Source: Herbidospora sakaeratensis
GTDB lineage: Bacteria; Actinomycetota; Actinomycetes; Streptosporangiales; Streptosporangiaceae
Assembly (NCBI RefSeq): GCF_001570525.1
Contig: NZ_BBXC01000013.1
Coordinates: 248,001 to 312,000 of the forward strand
Reading direction: 5' to 3'
Length of the DNA: 64,000 nucleotides
In this document: positions 48,428 through 57,788 of the stretch, in pieces
How the letters are laid out: each line of letters begins with the position of its first letter
Numbering within the stretch: the first letter of the stretch is position 1
Notes under the pieces: model-generated
Seen by the model: the letters and a program-made list of their open reading frames with translations, nothing else
Databases searched by the model: none
What the model was told of the DNA's origin: nothing
Translations under genes and position numbers: made by a program

Positions 48428-51424
48428 GTGGTCGACCCCCGGGCCATCCGGACCCGCGCCGATCTGCATACGGCCCTGGAGCAGCTGTTCCACGCGGACG
48501 GTCGTTCCTACCTGGCGCTGGCCGGCGCCGCGGGCGTCGGCAACTCGACCCTGCACGGCACGGTCAACGGCACCACCTTCCCCAACTGGCCCACCCTCGC
48601 GAAGGTGCTCACCGCATGCGGTGTCCACGCTCAGGCCGGATGGAAACAGGCGCACGCCCGAGCCCGCGCCGATCAGCCCGGCCGGCCGATCCAGGCGGAC
48701 CTGCCGTTCGCCCCGCCGCTGGATCAGGTGACCGACCCGTTCGAGCACCAACTGGAAGTCCACCGCGCCATCCGGGCCACGACCGGGGCCACCACGGCGT
48801 CGGGCGAGCTGCCGCCGCTTCCGGCGTATGTGCCCCGTGCGCACGATCGGGTGCTCGGCGAGGTGGTGGCGCGGGCCGCCGCGGGGAGCAGCCAGATCGC
48901 GGTGCTGGTCGGCGGGTCCTCCACCGGCAAGACGCGCGCCTGCTGGGAAGCCCTGCACCCGCTGCGTGCCCAGCCGCCGGAACGCCGGTGGCGGTTGTGG
49001 CATCCGATCGATCCCACCCGGCCGGACGCGGCGCTGGCCGACCTGGCGCGGATCGGGCCGTACACCGTGGTGTGGCTGAACGAAGCCCAGTTCTACCTGG
49101 CCGACCCGACCCTGGGTGAACGGGTCGGCGCCGGGCTACGGGAACTGCTGCGCGATTCGGCGCGGGCGCCGGTGCTGCTGCTGGCCACGTTGTGGCCCAA
49201 GTACTGGGACACGTTGACGACTCGTACCGACCCCGACGTGCACGCGCACGCCCGGGAACTGCTGACCGGGCGCAAGATCAGCGTGGTGGAGCAGTTCACC
49301 GCGACCGACCTGCGGGCGATGGCCCAGCAGGCCGATCCCCGCCTGCGGGAAGCCGCCGAGCGCGCCCGCGATGATCGCATCACCCAATACCTGGCCGGGG
49401 TGCCCGTCCTCATGGACCGCTACGAGCAGGCCCCGCCCGCCGCCAAGGCACTGATCCATGTCGCGATGGACGCCCGCCGCCTCGGCGCGGGGCCGCACCT
49501 GCCGTTGGCGCTGCTGGCTGACGCCGCTCCCGCCTACCTGACCGACACCCAGTGGAACCAGACCGGCGACGACTGGCTGCGACAGGCCCTCGACTACGTC
49601 GCCACCCCGTGCAACGGCATCCCCGGCATCCTCACCGCCGTCAAGACCGGCGCTCCCCGCAACCAGCGGCGCCGCCCGGACACCACCGGCGGCGCTGCCG
49701 GGCCGCTCTTCCGCCTGGCCGACTACCTCGACCAGCAGGGGCGACGCCACCGTGCCCATCAGATCCCGCCCATCGGCTTCTGGACGGCCGTCGCCGCCCA
49801 CGCTCACCCCGGTGACCTGAAAGCCCTGGGGGACGCCGCCTGGGCCAGGGGGCTGTACCGGGATGCCGTCCACCTCCACCAGAACGCCACCACTCACGGC
49901 GACACCGAAGCAGCCGTCGCCCTGGTCGCCCATCTGCACACCCTGCGACCGGGAGACCGCCGCCCCGCCCACCACGCCGCCGAACATGCCGCACTCGACG
50001 ACCCGCGGGCCGTGATCCGGTTGTTGAACCAGTTGCGCGACGTGGGAGCGCACGAGCAGGCCGCCGCCTTGCTCGCCCGTGACCCCGCCGCCCACGCCGC
50101 CCTCGACAATCCGGGCGTTGTGGCGCAACTTCTGGAGCGGCTGCGGAAACGGGAAACGCACGGGCAGACCGCCGTGCTGGCGGAACGGGCCGCCGCTCAC
50201 GCCGCTCTCGACCGCCCGGGGGCGGTGGCCCGATTGCTGAAGGCACTGGGCAGGCCGCCGTCACGTGAACATGCCGCCGTGCTGGCCGAACGGGCCGCCG
50301 TACACGCCGCACTGGACAACCCCGGTGCCGTCGCCGACCTGCTGGAGCGCCTGCGCAGGATGGGAGCGCACGACCAGGCTTCCCGGCTGGCCGAACGGGC
50401 CGCCGCCCACATCGCCCTCGACCGACCAGGCGCCGTGGCAGAGTTCCTTGGTCAACTCCGCAAGATGGGGGCGCACAGGCAAGCCGGCATGCTGCTGGCC
50501 CGTGAGCCCGGCGCTCACGCCACCCTCGACGACCTGCGCGCCGTGACGAGACTGCTCGACCGGCTGCGCAAGGACAGAGCAACGCAGGACCAAGCCGCCG
50601 TGCTGGCCGAACGGGCTGCCGTGGACGCCCCGCTGGACGACCCAGGCGCCGTCGCCGACCTGCTGGAGCGGCTGAGCAGGATGGGAGCGCACGACCAGGC
50701 TTCCCGGCTGGCCGAACGGGCCGCCGCCCACGTCACCCTCGACCATCCAGGCGCCGTGACAGCGCTGCTGAACCGGCTCCGCAAGATGGGCGTGCACGAG
50801 CGACTGGCGGCAAACCCTGCGGCCCTGGACGACCCCGGCGCCGTGGCGCGACTGCTGGCTCGGCTGGACAGGATGGGAGCGCAGGAGCAGGTCACCGCGT
50901 TGCTGGCCTGTGACCCCGCCGCCAATGTCGCCCTCGACGACCCCGGTGCCGTGGCAGGGCTGCTGAAGCTGCTGGGCGGAATCGGAGCGCACGACCAGGC
51001 CGCCGCACTGGCCGACCGGGTGGTCGCCCACATCCTCCTGAACCGACCGCACGATGCGCTGAGGCTGGTGCGGGCGCTGGGGGCGGCGGGGGCCCACGAC
51101 CAGCTCTTGGAGCTGGCCAAGCGAGCCGCCGCCCAGCCTCAGGACAGCTCGTCCGGGCTGGGGGAGGAGCAACTCGCGGTGGTGCTGACCCGTGAGCCCA
51201 CCGCCCCCGTTCCCTCGAAAAACGCGGACGCCGTGGCCCTCCTCATGAAGGTGCTGCGGGAGGCGGGCGCGCACGATCAGCTCACTGCGCTGGTCGCACG
51301 GCTGCCCGCCGCAGGACGCTTCGCGACGTTCCTCGACGTCGGAGACCACCGGGAACGGTTCAGGTTCGGACGTGAGCCCGACGGAAGCGCCGCCGCGCCG
51401 TGGTCGTGGGAAGACCTGGACTGA
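48428..51424 (+). CDS. HTH / P-loop NTPase protein with about twelve 35-aa C-terminal repeats
   Basis: A 998-aa cytoplasmic protein. Residues about 1-80 resemble the helical XRE-like N-terminus of large actinomycete signalling proteins (IRTRADLHTALEQLF, LAGAAGVGNSTLHGTVNG). Residues about 130-430 form a P-loop domain with Walker A GGSSTGKT (162-169) and a Walker B-like VVWLNEA (214-220). Residues about 515-963 are tandem helical repeats of about 35 aa built on ALDDPGAVA-LL-LR-MGAHDQAA-LAERAAAH. The order sensor/NTPase/repeat resembles STAND ATPases, where repeats sense a ligand (family knowledge), but the WD40 or TPR usual there are absent. GTG 48428 has GAGGGG 5 nt upstream; an earlier GTG at 48422 sits on that sequence. 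Function unknown. Confidence 0.8.
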   Translation: MVDPRAIRTRADLHTALEQLFHADGRSYLALAGAAGVGNSTLHGTVNGTTFPNWPTLAKVLTACGVHAQAGWKQAHARARADQPGRPIQADLPFAPPLDQVTDPFEHQLEVHRAIRATTGATTASGELPPLPAYVPRAHDRVLGEVVARAAAGSSQIAVLVGGSSTGKTRACWEALHPLRAQPPERRWRLWHPIDPTRPDAALADLARIGPYTVVWLNEAQFYLADPTLGERVGAGLRELLRDSARAPVLLLATLWPKYWDTLTTRTDPDVHAHARELLTGRKISVVEQFTATDLRAMAQQADPRLREAAERARDDRITQYLAGVPVLMDRYEQAPPAAKALIHVAMDARRLGAGPHLPLALLADAAPAYLTDTQWNQTGDDWLRQALDYVATPCNGIPGILTAVKTGAPRNQRRRPDTTGGAAGPLFRLADYLDQQGRRHRAHQIPPIGFWTAVAAHAHPGDLKALGDAAWARGLYRDAVHLHQNATTHGDTEAAVALVAHLHTLRPGDRRPAHHAAEHAALDDPRAVIRLLNQLRDVGAHEQAAALLARDPAAHAALDNPGVVAQLLERLRKRETHGQTAVLAERAAAHAALDRPGAVARLLKALGRPPSREHAAVLAERAAVHAALDNPGAVADLLERLRRMGAHDQASRLAERAAAHIALDRPGAVAEFLGQLRKMGAHRQAGMLLAREPGAHATLDDLRAVTRLLDRLRKDRATQDQAAVLAERAAVDAPLDDPGAVADLLERLSRMGAHDQASRLAERAAAHVTLDHPGAVTALLNRLRKMGVHERLAANPAALDDPGAVARLLARLDRMGAQEQVTALLACDPAANVALDDPGAVAGLLKLLGGIGAHDQAAALADRVVAHILLNRPHDALRLVRALGAAGAHDQLLELAKRAAAQPQDSSSGLGEEQLAVVLTREPTAPVPSKNADAVALLMKVLREAGAHDQLTALVARLPAAGRFATFLDVGDHRERFRFGREPDGSAAAPWSWEDLD
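49970..51316 (+). repeat. Tandem ~105-bp coding repeats with a recent 321-bp duplication
   Basis: About twelve units of 34-36 codons. The stretch starting at 50281 and the one starting at 50602 (offset 321 bp, three units) are almost identical over 130 bp or more, including an unbroken shared run around ATGGGAGCGCACGACCAGGC. This points to recent duplication inside the gene. Confidence 0.85.
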
Positions 51425-51619
51425 TCCACCCGCGTGGTCGACCGCGCTGCGAGGCTGGTGACCTCGAAGAGCCGAGGCCGCGAATCGTCCTCCGCAGGGG
51501 TCCCACGAGTTCGAGGAGGTGAGACGCACCCATAGATGAGGTCCGCGCTTCACAGCCGTTTCTGAGACCGGCCCCCGTGGAGTTATCGGGCGAACTGAGC
51601 TACTTGGTATGAGATGTCT

Positions 51620-51638
51620 ATATACGGTCGATATACGG
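51620..51638 (+). repeat. Short direct repeat in a promoter region
   Basis: ATATACGG occurs at 51620-51627 and 51631-51638, an 11-bp period, in an AT-rich patch 48-66 bp upstream of the secreted-protein start. It may be a regulator half-site pair. Confidence 0.35.
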
Positions 51639-51685
51639 CGTTCTCTTATGTTGGCGATGACTTCTCAACGAGATCGGAGATTGAT

Positions 51686-52111
51686 ATGTCACGCCGATGG
51701 AGTCGCCTGTTCGCGGCCGTCGCACTGGGGGCCGCCGTCGTGGTGCCCTTGGCGCCTGCCCAGGTCGCCTATGGTGGCGTCTTCGACGGGGACGTCACCA
51801 ACCGGCTCCCCTCCAGCTACACCGTCAAGGTCGCGACGTTCACTCCGCCGAACTTGCCGGAGACGTGCGTGCTGAACACGGGAGAGAGTGTGCGGTGCCG
51901 CACCTACTGGCTGCCGTCCGGCAGGGCGGATGATCAGATCAACGGCACGAACTGGGACACCGATGCGCTGATGGTGGAGTCGAACTACCGGTTGTACAAG
52001 ATCAACGGCTCGTACATCAACATCCCGGCATTCCGTTGGTACAAGATCCTCAGCGGCGACAACCGGACCTGTGAACTGACGTCGAACGTCCCGGCCTGCT
52101 TCCCTCGATGA
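51686..52111 (+). CDS. Small secreted protein of unknown function
   Basis: A 141-aa exported protein: signal peptide SRLFAAVALGAAVVVPLAPAQVAYG to about residue 30, then a mature part of about 110 residues with four Cys (ETCVLNTGESVRCRTYW; NRTCELTSNVPACFPR), likely two disulfides. A GGAG lies 6 nt before ATG 51686; an in-frame ATG at 51614 would add 24 residues without signal character. No known domain. Its short, Cys-paired and Trp/Tyr-rich form suits an extracellular effector, inhibitor or surface factor. Confidence 0.7.
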   Translation: MSRRWSRLFAAVALGAAVVVPLAPAQVAYGGVFDGDVTNRLPSSYTVKVATFTPPNLPETCVLNTGESVRCRTYWLPSGRADDQINGTNWDTDALMVESNYRLYKINGSYINIPAFRWYKILSGDNRTCELTSNVPACFPR

Positions 52112-52649
52112 GGACTCGTCCACACCCAGCCGAGAGAGGGACGCGGGCATCTCGCGATTTCTCACCGCTCCCGCGACGGATTCGTTCCACGAGCGGGAGC
52201 ATGCCAACGGCCACTCTCCAGACTTGGTCGTCCGGCCGGACACTGGGTGGGGATCGCCCTGCACTGGCCCGACACCGCCCTTGGAAGAGCGGGCGCGCGG
52301 TGCGTCCTCAGCGGTTAAGGGTGCCCGTCTCTGGCGAGACGACACGATTCGCAATGTCGGCTTCGAATGGAGAAACGGGCACCAACCAGACTCGGTAAAG
52401 GCGGTATGGCCATGAGGCTGAGAGCTGGACGCGTGCGATTTTCATCAGGCCGATAGAAATGGCATGCGTGGGCTCTCGGCACCCAGGCTCAGTGGATCTG
52501 GCACCGTGACCGAGGCGGGTGCAGTGATGTCAATGGCCCGGCCGGATCGTGTTCTGGGAGATGGAGAAGAACGCGGGGGCGTGCCGGAGTCGGATCGGGT
52601 CACCGACAGTGACGCGCACGCCAGCCGCCCCGCGTCGACGTCAACCCGG
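52112..52649. other. Intergenic region, no gene seen
   Basis: 538 bp between convergent genes. Open frames present are short and lack codon bias; no hairpin or repeat of note was found. Confidence 0.5.
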
Positions 52650-54338
52650 TCAGTACGCCGTTCCGCCGGCGCGGCGGCCGGGCGAGCTGGACAGCGAGCT
52701 GATGGTGTCGTGCTTGACCCAGCCGCCGGTCGCCGAGCCGTCAGGGCTTCGGTTGATCGACACGCCGTCGGAGTTGGCCTGGCTCGACGTGTAGGTCATC
52801 GACTGGACCGTCGCGGCCGCCGAGTCGCGCAGGATCACCTGGTCACCGCTGTTGGACAGGTTGAGGTCACCCGTGCTGGCGGCTACGCCGACCACGCCGC
52901 CGGGGATCGCGGAGGCCGCGCCGAACACGGTGATCGCCTTGCCGGGCTGCAGCGTCGTCCCGGCCGCGAACGTGTGCCGCAGCGCCGATGCGTCCCGGAC
53001 GGTCCAGCCGGCGATGCTGATCGCCGTGCCTCCGGTGTTCACGATCTCGACGGCCTCGCCGGCGGTGCCGCTGCCCGGCTCGTTGGCCAGCACCTCGTTG
53101 ATCATGACGTTGGCGGGCCCGCCGCCACCGCCGGTGGTGACGGTGACGTTCCTGGTCGTGGTGTGGGTGGCCCCGTCGTCGTCCGTCGCGGTCAGCGAGA
53201 CCGGGTAGGTTCCGGCCGACGCGTAGGTCACGGCCGGGTTCGCGGCCGTCGAGGTCTGGCCGTTGCCGAAGTTCCAGGCGCGGCTCACGACGGTGCCGTC
53301 GGAGTCGGTGCTGCCGTCGGTGAAGGTGCAGCTCAGCGCGGTGCAGGTCGGCGTGAACGACGCCGTGGGCGGCTGGTTCCCGCCGCCACCGCCGATGACG
53401 AAGTCGTAGCGGGCGAACACCGGGTAGTGGTCGCTGGTCGTCGAGACGTAGTTCGGGATGTAGGCCTGGGGCTGGAAGGCCTTCGCCGAGCCGGCGACGT
53501 ACTTCGCCTGCACCTCGTTGGTGGTGAGCTGGTGGTCGATGAAGTCGGGGTAGCCCGCCGTCGACGACACGCCCGCCAGCGACAGGGCCCGCGTCGGGAA
53601 CGTGTAGCGCGCCGTGTCGCTCACGAAGTTGGCGTAGGGCGAGGCCTTCCCGGACGTGATGGAGGTGTCGACGTCGTCGTTCCAGTCACCGATGACGAAG
53701 ACGTTCCGGGTGGGATGGGTCGAGTCGAGGTACGACTTGAGCGCCTGCGACGCCGGGTTGCGCAGGTTCCACGCGGCCTGGTCTGACCCGGCCTTGGCGT
53801 GCACGACGATGAAGACGAGGTCACGGGTGACACCGTCGAACGTGCCGCGCAACGTGAACTCCACCGGCGGGCGGCCGGCGAAGTTGCTGTTCTGGCCGGT
53901 CAGGATGACCTTCGCGCTCACCAGAGTGGCCAGGCTGGACCGCCAGACGAGGGCGACCTTCTGCTCGGCGTTGCTGAAGTCCGAGTAGTACTGCGCGCCG
54001 TTCGTCACGATCGGGTCGTTGGCCACGACGCCGGTGTACCCGGGCATGCCGGCCACGAGCGTGTTGAACGCCGAGGTGCTGACGATCTCGGACAGGCCCC
54101 ACACGTCCATGCCGGCGCCCGCCATGACGTCGCGCACGTTCTGCTGCTGAAGCGCCTCGTTGGCCGGGCCGTTGCCGGTCGAACCGAACCATTCGATGTT
54201 CCAGTTGCCGACGTCGAGCTGCGTCGCCGATCCCTGCGACGGAACCGTGGCGGCGTTCGCCGCGGGGGTGCTGGTGAGCGTGGCCAGCGACATGGCGGCG
54301 GCCAGGGCCCCCGTGAGCGCGCGGAGCCTGAGTTTCAT
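52650..54338 (-). CDS. Secreted endonuclease/exonuclease/phosphatase-fold protein with PKD and lamin-tail domains
   Basis: A 562-aa exported protein: signal peptide LTGALAAAMSLATLTSTPAANA, then an EEP-fold domain at about 38-310 (DVGNWNIEWFG, DVWGLSEI, FIVVHAKAG, VIGDWNDDVD and the catalytic His in TTSDHYPVFARYDF), a PKD domain at about 320-400 (PTASFTPTC, FTDGSTDSDGTV, WNFGNGQTS, YPVSLTATDDDG) and a lamin-tail domain at about 408-530 (VMINEVLANEPGSGTAGEAVEIVNTGG, WTVRDASALRHTFAAGT). The EEP fold with these residues suggests an extracellular nuclease or phosphodiesterase attached to other surfaces. Confidence 0.88.
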   Translation of the reverse strand: MKLRLRALTGALAAAMSLATLTSTPAANAATVPSQGSATQLDVGNWNIEWFGSTGNGPANEALQQQNVRDVMAGAGMDVWGLSEIVSTSAFNTLVAGMPGYTGVVANDPIVTNGAQYYSDFSNAEQKVALVWRSSLATLVSAKVILTGQNSNFAGRPPVEFTLRGTFDGVTRDLVFIVVHAKAGSDQAAWNLRNPASQALKSYLDSTHPTRNVFVIGDWNDDVDTSITSGKASPYANFVSDTARYTFPTRALSLAGVSSTAGYPDFIDHQLTTNEVQAKYVAGSAKAFQPQAYIPNYVSTTSDHYPVFARYDFVIGGGGGNQPPTASFTPTCTALSCTFTDGSTDSDGTVVSRAWNFGNGQTSTAANPAVTYASAGTYPVSLTATDDDGATHTTTRNVTVTTGGGGGPANVMINEVLANEPGSGTAGEAVEIVNTGGTAISIAGWTVRDASALRHTFAAGTTLQPGKAITVFGAASAIPGGVVGVAASTGDLNLSNSGDQVILRDSAAATVQSMTYTSSQANSDGVSINRSPDGSATGGWVKHDTISSLSSSPGRRAGGTAY

Positions 54339-55021
54339 CGACAGGAGACCTTCCGGGTCGAGGTGCGGGACGGGCCCGCGACCATGCTGACGGCGGGCTC
54401 AAGAAAGTGTCATCAGGCGCACACCACGCCTGTGGCAAACATGCGGCCTCGTGATGGTGAACATTCGACAGCCGACTCGATTGAGGTGCGGAACGTCGAA
54501 TTGATGACAATTCGACGGCCGGAATTCTGTTACTCGCGCCCACCGCCGACGGCCGACATCCCGGACAATGAACAGCTCTTCTCCTGTGGCGGACCGTCCC
54601 CATGGTGGGGGAGTGATACGCGCTGCCCGCGATTCTCGTGTGGTCACGACGTCTCCGTAATTCGACGGCGCCGAATCCCCGAGAAAAGACATCTCACACA
54701 TCACTCATGATTCATGGAATAGCGTTGCGGATATTCAAATCACACGATGGCGTCCTGGCCGCTCGTGCTCCTCGATGTACTCGGCGTCGCTCCGCCATGC
54801 GTCACCGCAGGAAGTCGTGCATCGACCGGGTGCGCCGTCCGAGCAGCGGTATCAGACGCCGTCGCCAGGCTGGGTGGGCCAGGAGCGGGACGAATCCGTG
54901 CAGGGGTCAAGGGGCCAGCGGGCCGTGTCTCCCACGCGGACGACCCCGGCGCTGACGTCCCCTCGGTCCATGCCCGGCAGTGAACCCCGACCGCCCTCGA
55001 TCGGCCACCTGTGTGGCGCGC
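54339..55021. other. Intergenic region, promoter side of the secreted nuclease
   Basis: 683 bp; the part 54400-54760 is visibly AT-richer than its surroundings. No coding frame, tRNA or clear hairpin was found. It contains the promoter of the 54338 gene and the 3' end of the 55022 transcript. Confidence 0.5.
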
Positions 55022-56080
55022 TCACCCGTGAGTCAGCGCCAGGAACTCCGTCCGGCCGAGGAAGAACGCGGCCTGGATGTTCTCGGCCCCCACCCGCCGT
55101 TCGAGGTCGGCGGCGCCCGGTCCGGCCGGACCGGCGGGACCGCCCATCGCCACGACGACCTGGGACGCGAGCAGCTCGACCAGCGCCTCGACCAGTCGCG
55201 GATCCACGGCGGCGATCAGCTCGGGATGGGCCAGCCGGTGCAGCAGGCCGTGCGCCAGATCCGCGAGGAGCCGGGAACGCCCGTCGGCCGGGACGGTGAA
55301 CGGGACGTACACGGCGTCGACGGCATGGGAGACGGAGTTCAGGATGACGTGCCGCACCCGTTCCGCCAGGCCCGGATCGTCGATGAGGCCGCGGCGCAGC
55401 AGCTCGGGGTCGGCGCCGGTCCGCCGGTGGAGCTCCTCGGCCTGCGCGCCGAGCCCGGCGGGACGTTCGGCGGAGCTCAGCAGCGCAATCGAGAGATTGA
55501 AACCGCTGGTCAGCGGGCCGTTGGGGCGCGCCGTCGGGTAGGGGCCGAAACCGGAGGCCAGGAAGTCCTGGACCTGCCCGGCCAGGTCGAGCACCCGGCT
55601 CGGATCCTCGGCGGCCAAGGTCACCCCCGGCGGGCGCAGCGCCAGGTCGGCGGCCAGCGGCCGCTCCTCGACGCGCACCTCGGGCCCGGTCGCGGGGATC
55701 CGGAGCCGGGCGGGCAGCACCTCCGCCTGCCAGCCGCTCACGGCCAGCACCTCGGCCTCGAACGCCGCTCCGGAGCCCGGTTCGGTGGTCCGGCGGGTGG
55801 TGTGCCGCACCAGCCGGGCCAGCGCCGCCGCCCGGTCGAAGCCGGGGCCGGCCTCGGCGGCCCGCCCCCGCAGCAGATAGGCGGCGTGGATCAGCCACGA
55901 CCGCTCGACCAGCGACATCGCCGCCACCGTCGGCCGGTGGGACACCGTCGGCCCGGCCCCGGCCAGCGCCGACTCCAGGGTCAGGAACGCGTTCTCCGCG
56001 CCGTCGCGCAGCAGCTCGTCGAGGCCCGGCTCCGGTCTGGTCGCGCGCTTGCTCTTGGTCAGCGGCACCATCGTGCTCAC
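55022..56080 (-). CDS. Degenerate paralogue of the adjacent zinc-protease-like protein
   Basis: A 352-aa protein with no signal peptide, homologous in its C-terminal 200 residues to the upstream 56077-57678 product: FGPYPTARPNGPL aligns with VGPFPSASPTGPF, VRHVILNSVSHAVDAVYV with VRRLILVTGRHDRKAGLIFI, and AENIQAAFFLGRTEFLAL with MDNVMAAFFLGGVHLAGL. Where the partner has HEFMH this protein has HGLLH (277-281): both His remain but the catalytic Glu is Gly278. A Glu at about 298 corresponds to the third ligand. It starts at GTG 56080, overlapping the partner's stop by 4 nt. It is probably a non-catalytic partner of the active protein. Confidence 0.8.
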   Translation of the reverse strand: MSTMVPLTKSKRATRPEPGLDELLRDGAENAFLTLESALAGAGPTVSHRPTVAAMSLVERSWLIHAAYLLRGRAAEAGPGFDRAAALARLVRHTTRRTTEPGSGAAFEAEVLAVSGWQAEVLPARLRIPATGPEVRVEERPLAADLALRPPGVTLAAEDPSRVLDLAGQVQDFLASGFGPYPTARPNGPLTSGFNLSIALLSSAERPAGLGAQAEELHRRTGADPELLRRGLIDDPGLAERVRHVILNSVSHAVDAVYVPFTVPADGRSRLLADLAHGLLHRLAHPELIAAVDPRLVEALVELLASQVVVAMGGPAGPAGPGAADLERRVGAENIQAAFFLGRTEFLALTHG

Positions 56081-57678
56081 TTCCGCTTCTTGAGACCGGC
56101 CAGGTGCACACCGCCGAGGAAGAAGGCCGCCATGACGTTGTCCATCCCGACGATCCCGGCGATCTGCTGCGCCTTCGCCCCGGCCTCGTCGTAATCGATC
56201 TGGAGCAGTCCGTCAGCCGGACTCTCGAACGCGACGCCCGGCCCGAGGATGCTCGCGCAGACCTCCGGATCCCGCTTGGCCGCCGCGACGAGTTCCGTGA
56301 AGATGTGCAGGGCGACGAGGTCGGTGAATCCCTCGTGGACGATCTGGTCGTGTTCCACGAACGCGGCCGCCGCCAGCAGGTCGGGGTGGCTGAGCCGGTG
56401 CATGAACTCGTGGATCATCGTGCGGGCCAGGCTCCAGCGCGCCGCCGCTGCGGAAAGACTCCCGAGGAAGGCCGGGCAGATGAAGATGAGCCCGGCCTTC
56501 CTGTCATGGCGGCCGGTGACCAGGATCAGCCGTCTCACCGACTTCACCAGTGCGGTGTCCTGCAGCATGCCCTTGAGTACCTGGTCGAGGATCAGCCGGT
56601 CGCCGGGCCGTCCGGGGTGGTAACCGGCCGTCTCGAAGGGTTTGCCGTGTTTCGCGCTCCAGCCGATGAGCTCGGCCCGGTTGGCCAGCATGCCCAGGAC
56701 GGCGGCCTCTCCGGTGTCCGCCTCCAGGGTGCTGGCCACCGTCGTGGCGTAGGGGGCCACGGTGAAGAACGGTCCGGTGGGGCTGGCCGACGGGAACGGG
56801 CCCACGCTCTCGTAGACGAACCGCTCGACCGCGCCCGCCACCCCGACGACGTCGTTCCAGGCGAGCTGCGTGCGGGTGGGCCATGCCTCCATCACCTGGG
56901 CGGCCCGCTCGTTGAGGACCTCGGTGAGAGCGGGGACGAGCGCGTCGGTGAGCTTCTGCTGGTCGACGACGCCGTCCGGCAACTCGGGCTCCGGCCCGTC
57001 TTCGCCGTCGACGAAGACGAAAGCCTGGGGAAGCGGGTCCAGGACGACCGCGTAACTCGGATTGCAGAGGTTGTGGACGCGCACCCGCTCCAGATCGGTC
57101 AGCCGTCGACGCGCGCTGAGCAGGTGGCAGGACAACCAGCCGCTCGCCCTGATCACGTCGAGCTCGAACCGCCCGGAGTTCCGTGCCATGGCTTGGGGGG
57201 ACAGGCATCGCCGCACCAGCCGGGGGAACACCAGGCTCCGCTCGAGCCCGGCTTTCTCGGCCTCCTTGAGGTTGACGACGCAGATCGACAGGGCGTCGAC
57301 CAGCCACTGGGTCTGCGCCGCCGAGAAGCGGAGGAGGATCTCCGGGACGTCGTCCACGTTCTCGAAGTTCAGGAGCTTGGCGGCCCTGTGGATGAACACC
57401 TGCTGCTGGTTCGCGTCCATGGCGGAGAGCTTGGCGTGGTCGACCGTCGCGGTCAGGCCGGCCAGGGTGAAGGTCTGGTGGCTCGTGGTCAGCGCGGTGG
57501 CCACGGCCGGGCCGGCGGTCGGCTGAATCGCGATGCGGACGGGCTCGGCCATGGTGAGCTTCGAAGCCTTCTTCAGGGGGGCTTCGCCCTTGGTCTTCTC
57601 CAGAGGGGCGTCGGGTTCGGGGGTGCCCTCGACGGACTTCCGCCGCTTACCGGGGGACGAACTCGATCTCTTGTGCAC
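56077..57678 (-). CDS. Putative HExxH zinc metallopeptidase, unknown family
   Basis: A 533-aa protein. The N-terminal 45 residues are Lys/Ser/Pro-rich and flexible (HKRSSSSPGKRRKSVEGTPE). The zinc-protease signature is HEFMH at 423-427 with Glu449 (VHEGFTD) 22 residues later, a gluzincin-like HExxH...E layout. The end has the motif DNVMAAFFLGGVHLAGL, shared with its paralogue. No signal peptide or membrane segment. GTG 57678 has AGGAGG 5 nt upstream and is preferred over the ATG at 57759, which has no Shine-Dalgarno sequence. Paired with the degenerate paralogue downstream. The AAFFLG ending recalls proteins I associate with DUF4157-type secretion-linked proteases, but this is unverified. Confidence 0.8.
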   Translation of the reverse strand: MHKRSSSSPGKRRKSVEGTPEPDAPLEKTKGEAPLKKASKLTMAEPVRIAIQPTAGPAVATALTTSHQTFTLAGLTATVDHAKLSAMDANQQQVFIHRAAKLLNFENVDDVPEILLRFSAAQTQWLVDALSICVVNLKEAEKAGLERSLVFPRLVRRCLSPQAMARNSGRFELDVIRASGWLSCHLLSARRRLTDLERVRVHNLCNPSYAVVLDPLPQAFVFVDGEDGPEPELPDGVVDQQKLTDALVPALTEVLNERAAQVMEAWPTRTQLAWNDVVGVAGAVERFVYESVGPFPSASPTGPFFTVAPYATTVASTLEADTGEAAVLGMLANRAELIGWSAKHGKPFETAGYHPGRPGDRLILDQVLKGMLQDTALVKSVRRLILVTGRHDRKAGLIFICPAFLGSLSAAAARWSLARTMIHEFMHRLSHPDLLAAAAFVEHDQIVHEGFTDLVALHIFTELVAAAKRDPEVCASILGPGVAFESPADGLLQIDYDEAGAKAQQIAGIVGMDNVMAAFFLGGVHLAGLKKRK

Positions 57679-57788
57679 GGGTCCTCCTCGGCCGCGTTCC
57701 GCGAGGAGGGAACGTTCCACCACGGTGACGTACGGGATCTTGGTCTCATGCTCCAGCATGCGCAGGGGTGGCCAAACTTACTAAAGCG

